Part shown: positions 23,445-32,728 of the stretch, in pieces
Position numbering within the stretch: the stretch's first letter is position 1
Layout: each line of letters begins with the position of its first letter
Assembly: GCA_017415145.1 (NCBI GenBank)
Contig: JAFQJE010000006.1
Coordinates: 1-35,317 of the forward strand
From: Clostridia bacterium
Lineage (GTDB): Bacteria; Bacillota; Clostridia; UBA1381; UBA9506
DNA: 35,317 nucleotides
Direction of reading: 5' to 3'
Notes under the pieces: model-generated
Databases searched by the model: none
What the model saw: only the letters and a program-made list of their open reading frames with translations
Told to the model about the DNA's origin: nothing
Position numbers and translations under genes: made by a program

Positions 23445-23478
23445 AAAAAACGATTCAGAAATCATAGGAGCGAATCGT
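23445..23478 (-). terminator. Terminator of guaB
   Basis: On the minus strand ACGATTC (23478-23472) pairs with GAATCGT (23456-23450) and is followed by TTTTT. It lies about 50 bp after the guaB stop codon. It is embedded in a degenerate palindrome (23462-23493). Confidence 0.65.
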
Positions 23479-23493
23479 GAATGACCCCTACAA
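23462..23493 (-). repeat. Degenerate REP-like palindrome
   Basis: On the minus strand the outer parts TTGTAGGGG and CTCCTATGA are near-complementary around an imperfect core, as in decayed copies of short intergenic palindromes with GTAGGGG/CCCCTAC ends. Only one copy is visible in the window, so the repeat status is a guess based on form. Confidence 0.3.
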
Positions 23494-23528
23494 TAAAATT
23501 ATCAGTTGTCGTTTTTTACCTCCCGACT

Positions 23529-25001
<1,473 letters not shown>

Positions 25002-25053
25002 TTAGCCATAAAAGCCTTTATGTAATAGTTTTGCTATTTTATTTATTTTTATC

Positions 25054-25082
25054 AGTATAACAAATTTTCGACATAAAATCAA
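25054..25082 (-). promoter_or_regulatory. Promoter of guaB
   Basis: On the minus strand TTGATT (25082-25077), a 17-bp spacer and TATACT (25059-25054) form a good promoter with a leader of about 67 nt. The small hairpin TCAAGCA/TGCTTGA around 25079-25097 overlaps the -35 box and could be an operator. Confidence 0.7.
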
Positions 25083-25182
25083 GCAGATTTTGCTTGAAAT
25101 TTAAAATTAAAATAAATGTAATTTTATATTCATATTAGTGTGGTATTATATAGTAGATAAGCTATACTTGTGAGGTGAGTAC

Positions 25183-27198
25183 ATGGAACTTTTATCTCCC
25201 GCGGGAAATTATGAATGTTTAGTGGCTGCAGTGCGTGCAGGCGCAGATGCCGTTTACATTGGCGGTGCTGACTTTTCTGCACGAAGAAACGCAAAAAATT
25301 TTACTAACGACGAAATAAAGACAGCAGCAAACCTTTGTCATCTTCATAACGTTTCTTTGTATGTTGCAGTAAACATTTTAATAAAAGAGCATGAATTTGA
25401 CGATGCTGTAAGCTATATAAAATCTTTGTGTGAATCGGGCGTTGACGGAATTATAATACAAGATGCAGGGCTTCTTGCATATGTGCGCAAGCTGTGTCCC
25501 GAAATATTTATAAACGCATCAACTCAAATGACAATTGCATCGACTGATGCCGTAAATTTTGTCACAAAGCTCGGTGCTGACCGTGTGGTTTTAGCCCGTG
25601 AGCTTGGTATTGATGAAATAAAATCAATTGCAGAAAATACTGATATTGAGCTTGAAACCTTTGTTCATGGTGCTTTGTGCATGGGGTGGTCAGGTCAGTG
25701 TTTGCTTTCCTCGGTCATTGGCGGAAGGTCAGGAAACCGCGGACTTTGTGCTCAGCCCTGCAGACTTAACTACACACTTTTGCGTGACGGGAAACCCGTA
25801 GGCAAGGCCATGCCCCTGTTATCATTAAAAGACATCTGTCTTGCGGATAAATTATCAGAATTAGAGCCTTATGTTGACTCTTTGAAAATCGAGGGACGTA
25901 TGAAATCCCCTGAATATACCGCATCAGTTACCTCACTTTACAAAAAAGCGTTGACTGACAGCATATCACAGTCAGAAATCAAAAAAACCCTTGGGTTTTT
26001 CTCCCGCGGCGGCAGCAGTGAGGGGTATTTTTCAGGCAGACAATTTGACAAAATGATGGACTATAACGGAACGGAAAAAGTTGCTGCAAGTCGTGAAGAC
26101 ATCATAAAAATAAAAGAAGAAGATTTATCACGCCGACGTAAAATATCCTTTGCGCTGACGGCAGAAACAGGAAAACCTCTTTCTTTGTCAGCACGTTGTG
26201 ACGGTTTTAATGCCGAAGCTTCAGGCGAAATTTTAGAACCTGCAATCAAAGACTTTGACCCAACGCGTGCAAAAGCACAGCTCGAAAAACTCGGAGACAC
26301 CGCATTCGTTGCTGAAAACACAGAAATAAAGTCCGAGGGCAACCCCTTTGTTCCCGTTTCTTCGATAAATGCATTACGTCGCGAAGTTTGTGCTAAACTT
26401 GAAGATTTAATATGCGAGTCTTTCAAAAAGCACGTATGCGACGTTAATCTTTTTGAAAAAACATACAGAAAACGTATGATACCTGAAATAATCGTTGAAG
26501 TATCTACAAAAGAGCAGTATCAGGCAGCATGTGAGTTTGACTACGAAATATTGACATCTTACGAATTGTCAAAAAGCTTAAAATCTGATTTTGTAATGTG
26601 CCCCGCAGTAAAGAAAGAAGGCGAAAACGTTTCTTTTACTGCCCCGAAAATCATGGCACAAAACATCGGTCAGCTTGATTTTAGCCACGAAGTTTACGGC
26701 GGAGAACAGCTGAACGTGACAAACTCTCAAACCTCTGAACTTTTTGCATCAATGGGAGTACGTCGTGTAACACTTTCCCCTGAATTAAACATAAAAGAAA
26801 TCAAAGAAATCACAAAAAATACTGCTGTTCCAACAGAGGTTATCGCATACGGAAGACTTCCTGTAATGGTTATGGAAAATTGCGTGATAAAATCACAAGG
26901 TATGTGTAGTCGAACAGGCGGCTTTTTTGAGCTTTCCGACAGAATGGGAGAGCGTTTCCCCATAATATGTGAAAATTGCCGAAACATACTTTTAAACTCA
27001 GTTCCTGTGTATATGGCAGACAAGTGGAGTGATTTATTGTCTTTAAATGTTGATGTTATCCGCTTAAAGTTTACAACGGAAACTCCCGATGAAGTAAAAA
27101 GAGTCATTAATGCATACAAAGAAGGTCTTTCGGGTAAAACACCAAAGGGCGTTTTTGACAGAATAACCCGAGGACATTTTTACAGGGGCGCTGAATAA
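25183..27198 (+). CDS. U32-family peptidase-like protein (RlhA type)
   Basis: The 671-residue protein opens with ELLSPAGNYECLVAAVRAGADAVYIGG, the U32 N-terminal signature, followed by the conserved block ETFVHGALCMGWSGQCLLSS...NRGLCAQPCR (about residues 160-195), whose four Cys are thought to bind an Fe-S cluster. A further C-terminal domain (about 370-660) has a second Cys set (CVIKSQGMC and CENC). The length and two-part plan resemble E. coli RlhA, which hydroxylates C2501 of 23S rRNA; other U32 members hydroxylate tRNA or are annotated as collagenases. RNA hydroxylation is the best guess. It heads the operon that continues into maf and mreBCD, with GAGGTGA before the ATG. Confidence 0.88.
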   Translation: MELLSPAGNYECLVAAVRAGADAVYIGGADFSARRNAKNFTNDEIKTAANLCHLHNVSLYVAVNILIKEHEFDDAVSYIKSLCESGVDGIIIQDAGLLAYVRKLCPEIFINASTQMTIASTDAVNFVTKLGADRVVLARELGIDEIKSIAENTDIELETFVHGALCMGWSGQCLLSSVIGGRSGNRGLCAQPCRLNYTLLRDGKPVGKAMPLLSLKDICLADKLSELEPYVDSLKIEGRMKSPEYTASVTSLYKKALTDSISQSEIKKTLGFFSRGGSSEGYFSGRQFDKMMDYNGTEKVAASREDIIKIKEEDLSRRRKISFALTAETGKPLSLSARCDGFNAEASGEILEPAIKDFDPTRAKAQLEKLGDTAFVAENTEIKSEGNPFVPVSSINALRREVCAKLEDLICESFKKHVCDVNLFEKTYRKRMIPEIIVEVSTKEQYQAACEFDYEILTSYELSKSLKSDFVMCPAVKKEGENVSFTAPKIMAQNIGQLDFSHEVYGGEQLNVTNSQTSELFASMGVRRVTLSPELNIKEIKEITKNTAVPTEVIAYGRLPVMVMENCVIKSQGMCSRTGGFFELSDRMGERFPIICENCRNILLNSVPVYMADKWSDLLSLNVDVIRLKFTTETPDEVKRVINAYKEGLSGKTPKGVFDRITRGHFYRGAE

Positions 27199-27234
27199 TT
27201 TGGAAATTATATCACAAAATAAAGGAGAACATAC

Positions 27235-27807
27235 ATGGAATTAATACTTGCATCACAATCTCCCCGAAGAAAAGAGATTTTATCCCTTTTAGACATACCT
27301 TTTACCATCGCAGTAAGCGACGCAGATGAGACAGTGGACGATTCCCTTCCGCCTTATTTTATAGCGGAAAGTTTGTCGCTGAAAAAGGCCGTTGCTGTTG
27401 CTAAAAATATTGACACAGAAGCAATCGTGATTGGTGCTGATACAATCGTGGTATCAGAGGGCAAAATCTTAGGAAAACCTAAAGATGATGCGGACGCTTT
27501 TTCTATGCTTTCTTCTCTTTCAGGGCGTACCCACAGCGTAATATCAGGGGTTACGGTCCTTGACACGAAGTGTGCAAAATCCGAAAGCTTTTATGTGGAA
27601 ACAAAGGTAACCTTTTATCCCCTTACAGACAAGGAAATCGCAGATTATATTGCTACGGGCGAGTGTAGAGATAAAGCAGGTGCATACGGCATACAGGGTC
27701 GTGGCGGAAAGTTTGTGGAAAAAATCTCAGGGGACTATTTCAACGTGGTAGGACTTCCATTATCAAAGCTATATCAGGTTTTAAAAAAAGAATTTAACAT
27801 ATTTTAA
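27235..27807 (+). CDS. maf: Maf-family nucleoside triphosphate pyrophosphatase
   Basis: The 190-residue protein hydrolyses non-canonical or excess nucleoside triphosphates (dTTP, UTP and modified forms) to monophosphates. LILASQSPRRKEIL is the N-terminal Maf signature with the SxSPRR motif. The GADTIV, GKP and LSGRTHSV segments and the DKAGAYGIQGRG stretch complete the active site. AAAGGAG lies before the ATG. maf next to mreBCD is the order known from Bacillus subtilis and relatives. Confidence 0.96.
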   Translation: MELILASQSPRRKEILSLLDIPFTIAVSDADETVDDSLPPYFIAESLSLKKAVAVAKNIDTEAIVIGADTIVVSEGKILGKPKDDADAFSMLSSLSGRTHSVISGVTVLDTKCAKSESFYVETKVTFYPLTDKEIADYIATGECRDKAGAYGIQGRGGKFVEKISGDYFNVVGLPLSKLYQVLKKEFNIF

Positions 27808-27842
27808 TTTTTTGCCGTACATAACTTTTTGGGAGGAAATGT

Positions 27843-28760
27843 ATGGCGTATCATTTAACTATTGATTTAGGAACTGCAAATACTAAAATTTCAGATTCAG
27901 ATAAGGGTTTAATTTTTTCTGCCCCAACGGTTGTTGCTGCCCACAAAGAAACAGGACGTGTAATTGCCGTAGGGGAAGATGCAAAAAGACTTTTGGGCAG
28001 AGCACCCTCAGATATTTCAGTAATTTCCCCCGTAAAAAACGGAGTGATTTCAGATTTTGAGGCGGCATCTGCAATGCTCAGGATTTTTTTAAACACGGTT
28101 ATCCCCCGCAGTACCTTTCGTCCTAAAGCTGAAATTATAATTCCTGCAGATGCTACCGCAATAGAACGCCGAGCTTTACAGGAAGCAGCTGAGCGTTCAG
28201 GTGTGAGGGTTAATAAAATCACGTCATCCCCCATGGCCTCAGCACTTTCTGCACGTTTAGAAACCGATGCTCCTGTGGGCAATATGGTTTTAGATATAGG
28301 CGCAGGCATTACTACTGCTGCAGTTGTGTCATTTGGCGGAGTTGTTTGTGCACGCTCTACCTGCTCAGCAGGAAATGAAATGGATAAATGCATAAAAGAA
28401 TATATAAAGAAAAACTACGGAGTTACCATAGGGTTAAAAACCGCAGAAGAAATTAAATGCTCCGTAGGTTCTGCCCACCCCGACACACCATCGGGTGAAA
28501 TTACAGTTTTAGGCAGGGATAACTCAACAGGACTTCCAAAAGAAATAACCATTTCCTCTGATGAGGTAAGATGTGCCATATCGCCTGTTTTGTCAGCTAT
28601 TTGCGAAACGGTAAAGGCAGTTTTGGAGCAGACTCCTCCTGAGCTTGCCTGTGACTTATCTGAACGTGGCATCACCCTCTGTGGCGGCGGAGCGGAGCTT
28701 TCAGGACTTTCCCGTTTTCTTCAGGAAAACATCGGTCTTCCGTCAGGTGTGTCTTCATGA
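27843..28760 (+). CDS. mreB: MreB-like actin homologue, short C-terminus
   Basis: The protein has the actin-fold motifs of MreB: phosphate-1 IDLGTANTKI, the SPVKNGVISDF segment, phosphate-2 DIGAGITTAAVV and the adenosine loop GGGAELSGL. It organises cell-wall elongation along the membrane. At 305 residues it is about 30 shorter than usual: the reading frame stops after GLPSGVSS, where other MreBs continue with a last strand and helix (the EDPLxxVAxGxG region). The stop overlaps the mreC ATG. The first lines also differ (DSDKGLIFSAPTVVAAHKETG rather than the usual EPSVVA context). It is read as real MreB with a lost tail rather than a broken gene, since the upstream frame is intact. Confidence 0.9.
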   Translation: MAYHLTIDLGTANTKISDSDKGLIFSAPTVVAAHKETGRVIAVGEDAKRLLGRAPSDISVISPVKNGVISDFEAASAMLRIFLNTVIPRSTFRPKAEIIIPADATAIERRALQEAAERSGVRVNKITSSPMASALSARLETDAPVGNMVLDIGAGITTAAVVSFGGVVCARSTCSAGNEMDKCIKEYIKKNYGVTIGLKTAEEIKCSVGSAHPDTPSGEITVLGRDNSTGLPKEITISSDEVRCAISPVLSAICETVKAVLEQTPPELACDLSERGITLCGGGAELSGLSRFLQENIGLPSGVSS

Positions 28761-29473
28761 AAAAAATAATTACAGCCTGTGGCTTTGTTGTTACCTTCGG
28801 AGTTGTACTTTTTGCACTAAAGCCCGACTTTACCCCCATGAAAAAAGCAATATCAGGACTTTTTGACACGCAAGTCCGAGCAGAAAATCAGGCTCTCAGA
28901 GAAAAAGTAACAACACTCCAGCAGCAAATATCTAAAATACAGGTACTTGAACGCGAAAACAACGACCTTAAGATCTTGCTTAATACAAATTATTCAAAAG
29001 AATATAAAAAAACTTATGCAACAGTCATGTCACAAAGCATTGCAAGGGATATTTTTATCTCCCTTGATAAAGGCACAAAAGATGGTATAAAACAGGGAGA
29101 TGTGGTGGTCTTTGGTTCTGCACTCTTAGGACGTATCACAAAGGTTTATGACACTTTTTCCCACTTTGTTCCCATTACTGCACCCGAGGTGTCAGCAGGA
29201 GCACTCCTTTCCAGAACAGGCGCTTTAGGCTACACCGAAAGCACACGTCAGGGTTTTTTTGAAAACACCCTCTCCTTAACACTTTTTGGAGCAGGAGATT
29301 TTGCCGCAGCAGGCGATAAAATTATAACATCAGGTTTAGGGAGTGTATTTCCCAAGGGACTCATAATCGGCTCTGTCATCGAGTCCACCACGAAAGAAAA
29401 AGCCGCCACGGTGCGTACAGAAGATATGTTTCGTCTTCACACAGTGTGTATTTTGTCGGAGGCAGGCAGATGA
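28757..29473 (+). CDS. mreC: Rod shape-determining protein MreC
   Basis: The 238-residue product has an N-terminal membrane helix (residues 2-20), a coiled-coil segment (about 35-75; ENQALREKVTTLQQQISKIQVLERENNDL) and a beta-rich extracytoplasmic domain (ARDIFISLDKGTKDGIKQGDVVVFGSALLGRI). MreC links MreB to the wall-synthesis enzymes. The ATG overlaps the mreB stop as ATGA, a sign of translational coupling. Confidence 0.93.
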   Translation: MKKIITACGFVVTFGVVLFALKPDFTPMKKAISGLFDTQVRAENQALREKVTTLQQQISKIQVLERENNDLKILLNTNYSKEYKKTYATVMSQSIARDIFISLDKGTKDGIKQGDVVVFGSALLGRITKVYDTFSHFVPITAPEVSAGALLSRTGALGYTESTRQGFFENTLSLTLFGAGDFAAAGDKIITSGLGSVFPKGLIIGSVIESTTKEKAATVRTEDMFRLHTVCILSEAGR

Positions 29474-29877
29474 AGTATATTTTAGGATTTTTAATAATGC
29501 TTTTCCTGTGTCTTTTAGACTGCACCGTAACTTTTTCATGGCTTTCTTTAGTCATGTGCGTATGCGTTTGCCTTACAGGCTCGCCTCTGTGGCTTGCAAT
29601 CTCAGGTCTGGGGGGAATATTTTGTGATTTGTATCTTGATACATTTCCTTTTTATACATTTTTGTATCTGTACATATCCTTGGGATGTGTATATGTAAAA
29701 AGTCTTACCTTTAAAACTGATATGCGTATATTCCTTACCGCATCTTTTGTGTTTTTAGGTATATTCGGTGCAGTAAATGCGGGCCTTCGGGGATTTTTGT
29801 ACGGTGCAACAAATTCTTTTGCCGCACCTTTGTTTTATGTGTTTTTAAAAAAGGAAATGAAAAGTGAAAAGATTTAG
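29470..29877 (+). CDS. mreD: Rod shape-determining protein MreD
   Basis: This 135-residue hydrophobic protein has four or five predicted membrane segments, a size and profile typical of MreD. Sequence conservation in this family is poor, so the call relies on position between mreC and the PBP gene. The start at 29470 is preferred: GGAGG lies 7 nt upstream and the ATG overlaps the mreC stop as ATGA. Its 3' end overlaps the PBP gene by 14 bp. Confidence 0.87.
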   Translation: MKYILGFLIMLFLCLLDCTVTFSWLSLVMCVCVCLTGSPLWLAISGLGGIFCDLYLDTFPFYTFLYLYISLGCVYVKSLTFKTDMRIFLTASFVFLGIFGAVNAGLRGFLYGATNSFAAPLFYVFLKKEMKSEKI

Positions 29878-31576
29878 AATTATTTATATATTTTTAGGTA
29901 TCTGTTTTGTGTGCATCTTTGCCCGACTGTTTTATTTGCAGATAATATCCTGTGACAATGCAAGGCAGAGCGTTTCACAAAGACTCGCCCTGTCCGAAAC
30001 AGAATACGCCCCACGTGGGGAAATAACTGACCGAAATGGTACGGTTTTGGCAGGAAACAGACAGGGGTATATACTGAGAATAAAAAAAGATACCAAAGAA
30101 AAGGTTGACATAACTCTCAATAATCTGTGCACTCTTTTAAAACTTCCTGTTGACGAAATGAAACAGGATATGAAGGATGCCGACTTTTCCCACTATAATC
30201 CTTTTGTAGTCAGCGAGGACACCTCTAAAGAAGTCGTAACCGCAATAAAGGAAAGTCCCGAAAAATTTCCCTGTGTTCAATTAAAAGTCAGCCCCGTCAG
30301 GGAGTATTTTTATCCCGAGAGTGCAGTGCATATCTTAGGCAGATGCGGTATGATAAGTCAGGAAGAATTTTTAGAAAATCCTTCCTACCGCAGAGACGAC
30401 TATATAGGAAAACAAGGTGCTGAAAAAGCATTTGAAAATTATTTGCGTGGTACAGACGGCAAAGCTGCCATAGAAAAAAAAGGTAAAACCTACGATGCCG
30501 ACATCCCCGCACTTCCGGGAAAAACTGTGGCTCTTACCATTGATTTATCACTGCAGCAGGCCGCAGAAAAAGCATTATCTGATACCATAAAAAACACCTA
30601 CGGTGCACAGTCAGGGGCAATTGTAATAACCGATGTGGCATCTTCCGAGGTACTTGCAATGGCGTCATACCCTGCTTACAATATAAAAAATTTCAATAAA
30701 GATTACAAAACTCTTTTAAAAGACAGTCGCAAACCTATGTTTAACCGTGCCATAGCGGGACTCTATGAGCCTGGCTCAACCTTTAAACCCGTTACCGCTA
30801 TTGCAGCTTTAGAAAAAGGTGTTATCGCTCCCCACACCATTATTAAAACTTTGGGCGAATATGACTATTACGACCGAAGCTTTCGGTGTAACATTTTCAG
30901 GCAAACAGGAAAAACCCACGGAAGTATCAATGTTTCGCAAGCCCTGGGAGTTTCCTGTAACTACTTTTTTTACGAGCTTGCAGACAAAACAGGAATTGAG
31001 AAAATCGCAAAAGTGGCACAAAGTTTCGGACTTGGTGCTCTCTCTGGGATTGAATTGTCTGGCGAGGAGGCAACAGGCACCATTGCACACCCCGAAAACC
31101 GCAGTACCCACTGGTATGCAGGGGATACTCTTCAGGCCTCAATCGGGCAGAGCGACAATCGTTTTACTCCAGTGGCTTTAGCTAACTACGCAGCAGCACT
31201 TGCCAATGGCGGAAACCTTTATAAAGCTCATATTTTAAAAAGCATTGACGGAGTACCTGAAAAAAATGTACTCCTAAATAAAATCGAAATGTCTCCCGAT
31301 ACCCGTTCGGCTTTGCATCAGGGTATGATGTACGTTACCACAAAGGGTACAGCTAAAGATATATTCCGCGGTTTTCCTGTAAAAGTTGCAGGAAAAACAG
31401 GCTCTGCTCAGACTGCCAAAAAAACAAACGGTTTATTTATAGGATACGCTCCTGCAGATAATCCAAAAATCGCTTTTTGTGCAGTAATTGAGGGAGCTCC
31501 TTCGGGAAACGTGGCAGCAAGCGCTATAAAAGACGTATTAAAAACTTACTTTAACATAGGACAGAAAGGAAATTGA
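29864..31576 (+). CDS. Penicillin-binding protein (class B transpeptidase, PBP2-like)
   Basis: The 570-residue protein has a short cytoplasmic start, one membrane helix (about 5-25), a dimerisation or pedestal domain (about 45-200; APRGEITDRNG) and a C-terminal transpeptidase domain. The active-site motifs are complete: STFK (Ser305, Lys308), SCN (Ser364) and KTG (Lys511). It cross-links peptidoglycan. The neighbourhood (mreBCD) implies a role in elongation, although the sequence also resembles FtsI/SpoVD. The start codon is GTG, preceded by AAGGAAATG. No PASTA domain is present. Confidence 0.93.
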   Translation: MKRFRIIYIFLGICFVCIFARLFYLQIISCDNARQSVSQRLALSETEYAPRGEITDRNGTVLAGNRQGYILRIKKDTKEKVDITLNNLCTLLKLPVDEMKQDMKDADFSHYNPFVVSEDTSKEVVTAIKESPEKFPCVQLKVSPVREYFYPESAVHILGRCGMISQEEFLENPSYRRDDYIGKQGAEKAFENYLRGTDGKAAIEKKGKTYDADIPALPGKTVALTIDLSLQQAAEKALSDTIKNTYGAQSGAIVITDVASSEVLAMASYPAYNIKNFNKDYKTLLKDSRKPMFNRAIAGLYEPGSTFKPVTAIAALEKGVIAPHTIIKTLGEYDYYDRSFRCNIFRQTGKTHGSINVSQALGVSCNYFFYELADKTGIEKIAKVAQSFGLGALSGIELSGEEATGTIAHPENRSTHWYAGDTLQASIGQSDNRFTPVALANYAAALANGGNLYKAHILKSIDGVPEKNVLLNKIEMSPDTRSALHQGMMYVTTKGTAKDIFRGFPVKVAGKTGSAQTAKKTNGLFIGYAPADNPKIAFCAVIEGAPSGNVAASAIKDVLKTYFNIGQKGN

Positions 31577-31578
31577 CA

Positions 31579-32190
31579 ATGATTACACTAAAAGGCAGCC
31601 CCAAAGGCATAATGATTACAATAGAGGAGGCAGATTTTATAACAGCCTGTGCTGAGCTTCCCGCAAAGTTACAGAGCAGTGCTGAATTTTTCAACGAAGA
31701 AACCTTAGAGGTGTTTTTAACCTCAACTTCGCTTACTGAGGCAGAAGTTTACGAACTTCGTCCCATTGTTTGTAAGACACTTTCCAACACACAGGTGATT
31801 TTTATCGAAGCTCCCCCTAAAATGCTCCCCAAACAGCATTCGCCATTAGATGATTTAGGGAGTGACGAGGGCATAACAAAATTTGTCAGAACTACTGTGA
31901 CACAAGGGGAGACTGTAGAATACGAAAACAACTTGATTATCATCGGCGACGTAGAGCGTGGAGCCTGTGTGAAATGTTCAGGAAATCTGTTTGTTATGGG
32001 ATCACTCCTCGGTTCTGTTACCATAACAACCCCCCAAAGTGTGGTAGTTGCTATGAAATTAATGCCTGAAATTTTAAAAATCGGTGAAATTTCCACAACA
32101 GTTAAGCAGAGCACCTTAAAAAAATTCCTCTCAACCCCTGAGATTGCCTACCTCACAGACTCAGAAATAAAAATAGAGCAGTACACATAA
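31579..32190 (+). CDS. minC: Septum site-determining protein MinC
   Basis: The 203-residue protein matches MinC, the inhibitor of FtsZ assembly that places the division site. The N-terminal half (residues 1-90) has the FtsZ-inhibitory domain form. The C-terminal half is the beta-helix with GDVERGACVKCSGNLFVMGSLLGSV, a variant of GDVNPGAEVIAxGNIIVxGxLRG. The start at 31579 is set by AAAGGA 8 nt upstream. It is the last gene of the operon; in B. subtilis minD follows minC, but here no minD is present. Confidence 0.87.
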   Translation: MITLKGSPKGIMITIEEADFITACAELPAKLQSSAEFFNEETLEVFLTSTSLTEAEVYELRPIVCKTLSNTQVIFIEAPPKMLPKQHSPLDDLGSDEGITKFVRTTVTQGETVEYENNLIIIGDVERGACVKCSGNLFVMGSLLGSVTITTPQSVVVAMKLMPEILKIGEISTTVKQSTLKKFLSTPEIAYLTDSEIKIEQYT

Positions 32191-32207
32191 TTTTTTTAAA
32201 AAAAATG

Positions 32208-32236
32208 TAGACTACAATTGTAAATTATGGTATAAT
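32208..32236 (+). promoter_or_regulatory. Predicted promoter of mgsA
   Basis: TAGACT (32208-32213), a 17-bp spacer ending TGG (extended -10) and TATAAT (32231-32236) give a moderate promoter within the 99-bp gap after minC. The leader would be about 47 nt. Confidence 0.6.
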
Positions 32237-32289
32237 TTAGTCGATGCGTAAAAATTTTGCAAACTTCTACAGACAGGGGATGGTAAAAA

Positions 32290-32694
32290 ATGAATATAGC
32301 ATTAATTGCACACGACAAGAAAAAAGAGTTGATGATACAGTTTTGTATAGCATATAAAGGTATTTTATCAAAGCATATGCTCTGTGCAACAGGAACGACA
32401 GGAAGTTTAGTTGCCGATGCAACAGGTCTTGAGGTTCACAGATTTTTATCAGGTCCCCAGGGCGGTGACCAGCAAATTGGTGCACGTATCGCATACAATG
32501 AGATTGACCTTGTGTTATTCTTCCGCGATCCCTTGACCGCACAGCCTCACGAGCCTGACGTATCAGCACTTTTAAGGCTCTGCGATGTACATAACGTACC
32601 TTTGGCTACAAATGTAGCTACTGCCGAGGTTTTAGTCCGCGGACTGGAACGCGGCGATTTGGATTGGCGTGATATTGTAAATCCTAAAAATTAA
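32290..32694 (+). CDS. mgsA: Methylglyoxal synthase
   Basis: The 134-residue enzyme converts dihydroxyacetone phosphate to methylglyoxal and phosphate, an overflow bypass of lower glycolysis. Family motifs are intact: [17 protein letters not shown] (phosphate-binding loop), [14 protein letters not shown] and FFRDPL with the catalytic Asp region. Its position after minC has no known functional link; it has its own promoter and a terminator 6 bp after the stop. Confidence 0.96.
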   Translation: MNIALIAHDKKKELMIQFCIAYKGILSKHMLCATGTTGSLVADATGLEVHRFLSGPQGGDQQIGARIAYNEIDLVLFFRDPLTAQPHEPDVSALLRLCDVHNVPLATNVATAEVLVRGLERGDLDWRDIVNPKN

Positions 32695-32700
32695 ATAAAT

Positions 32701-32728
32701 AAAAAGCACCCCGTGGGGGTGCTTTTTT
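32701..32728. terminator. Bidirectional terminator between mgsA and the SLH gene
   Basis: AAAAAGCACCCC (32701-32712), loop GTG and GGGGTGCTTTTTT (32716-32728) form a GC-rich 12-bp stem with T runs on both sides. It overlaps the stop codon of the convergent SLH gene by two bases. Confidence 0.95.

Noticed and set aside
28700-28800. Frameshift as cause of the short MreB
   Set aside because: After the stop, no frame encodes the missing EDPLxxVAxGxG region; the sequence continues directly into the signal/membrane helix of MreC, so a deletion or natural short form fits better.
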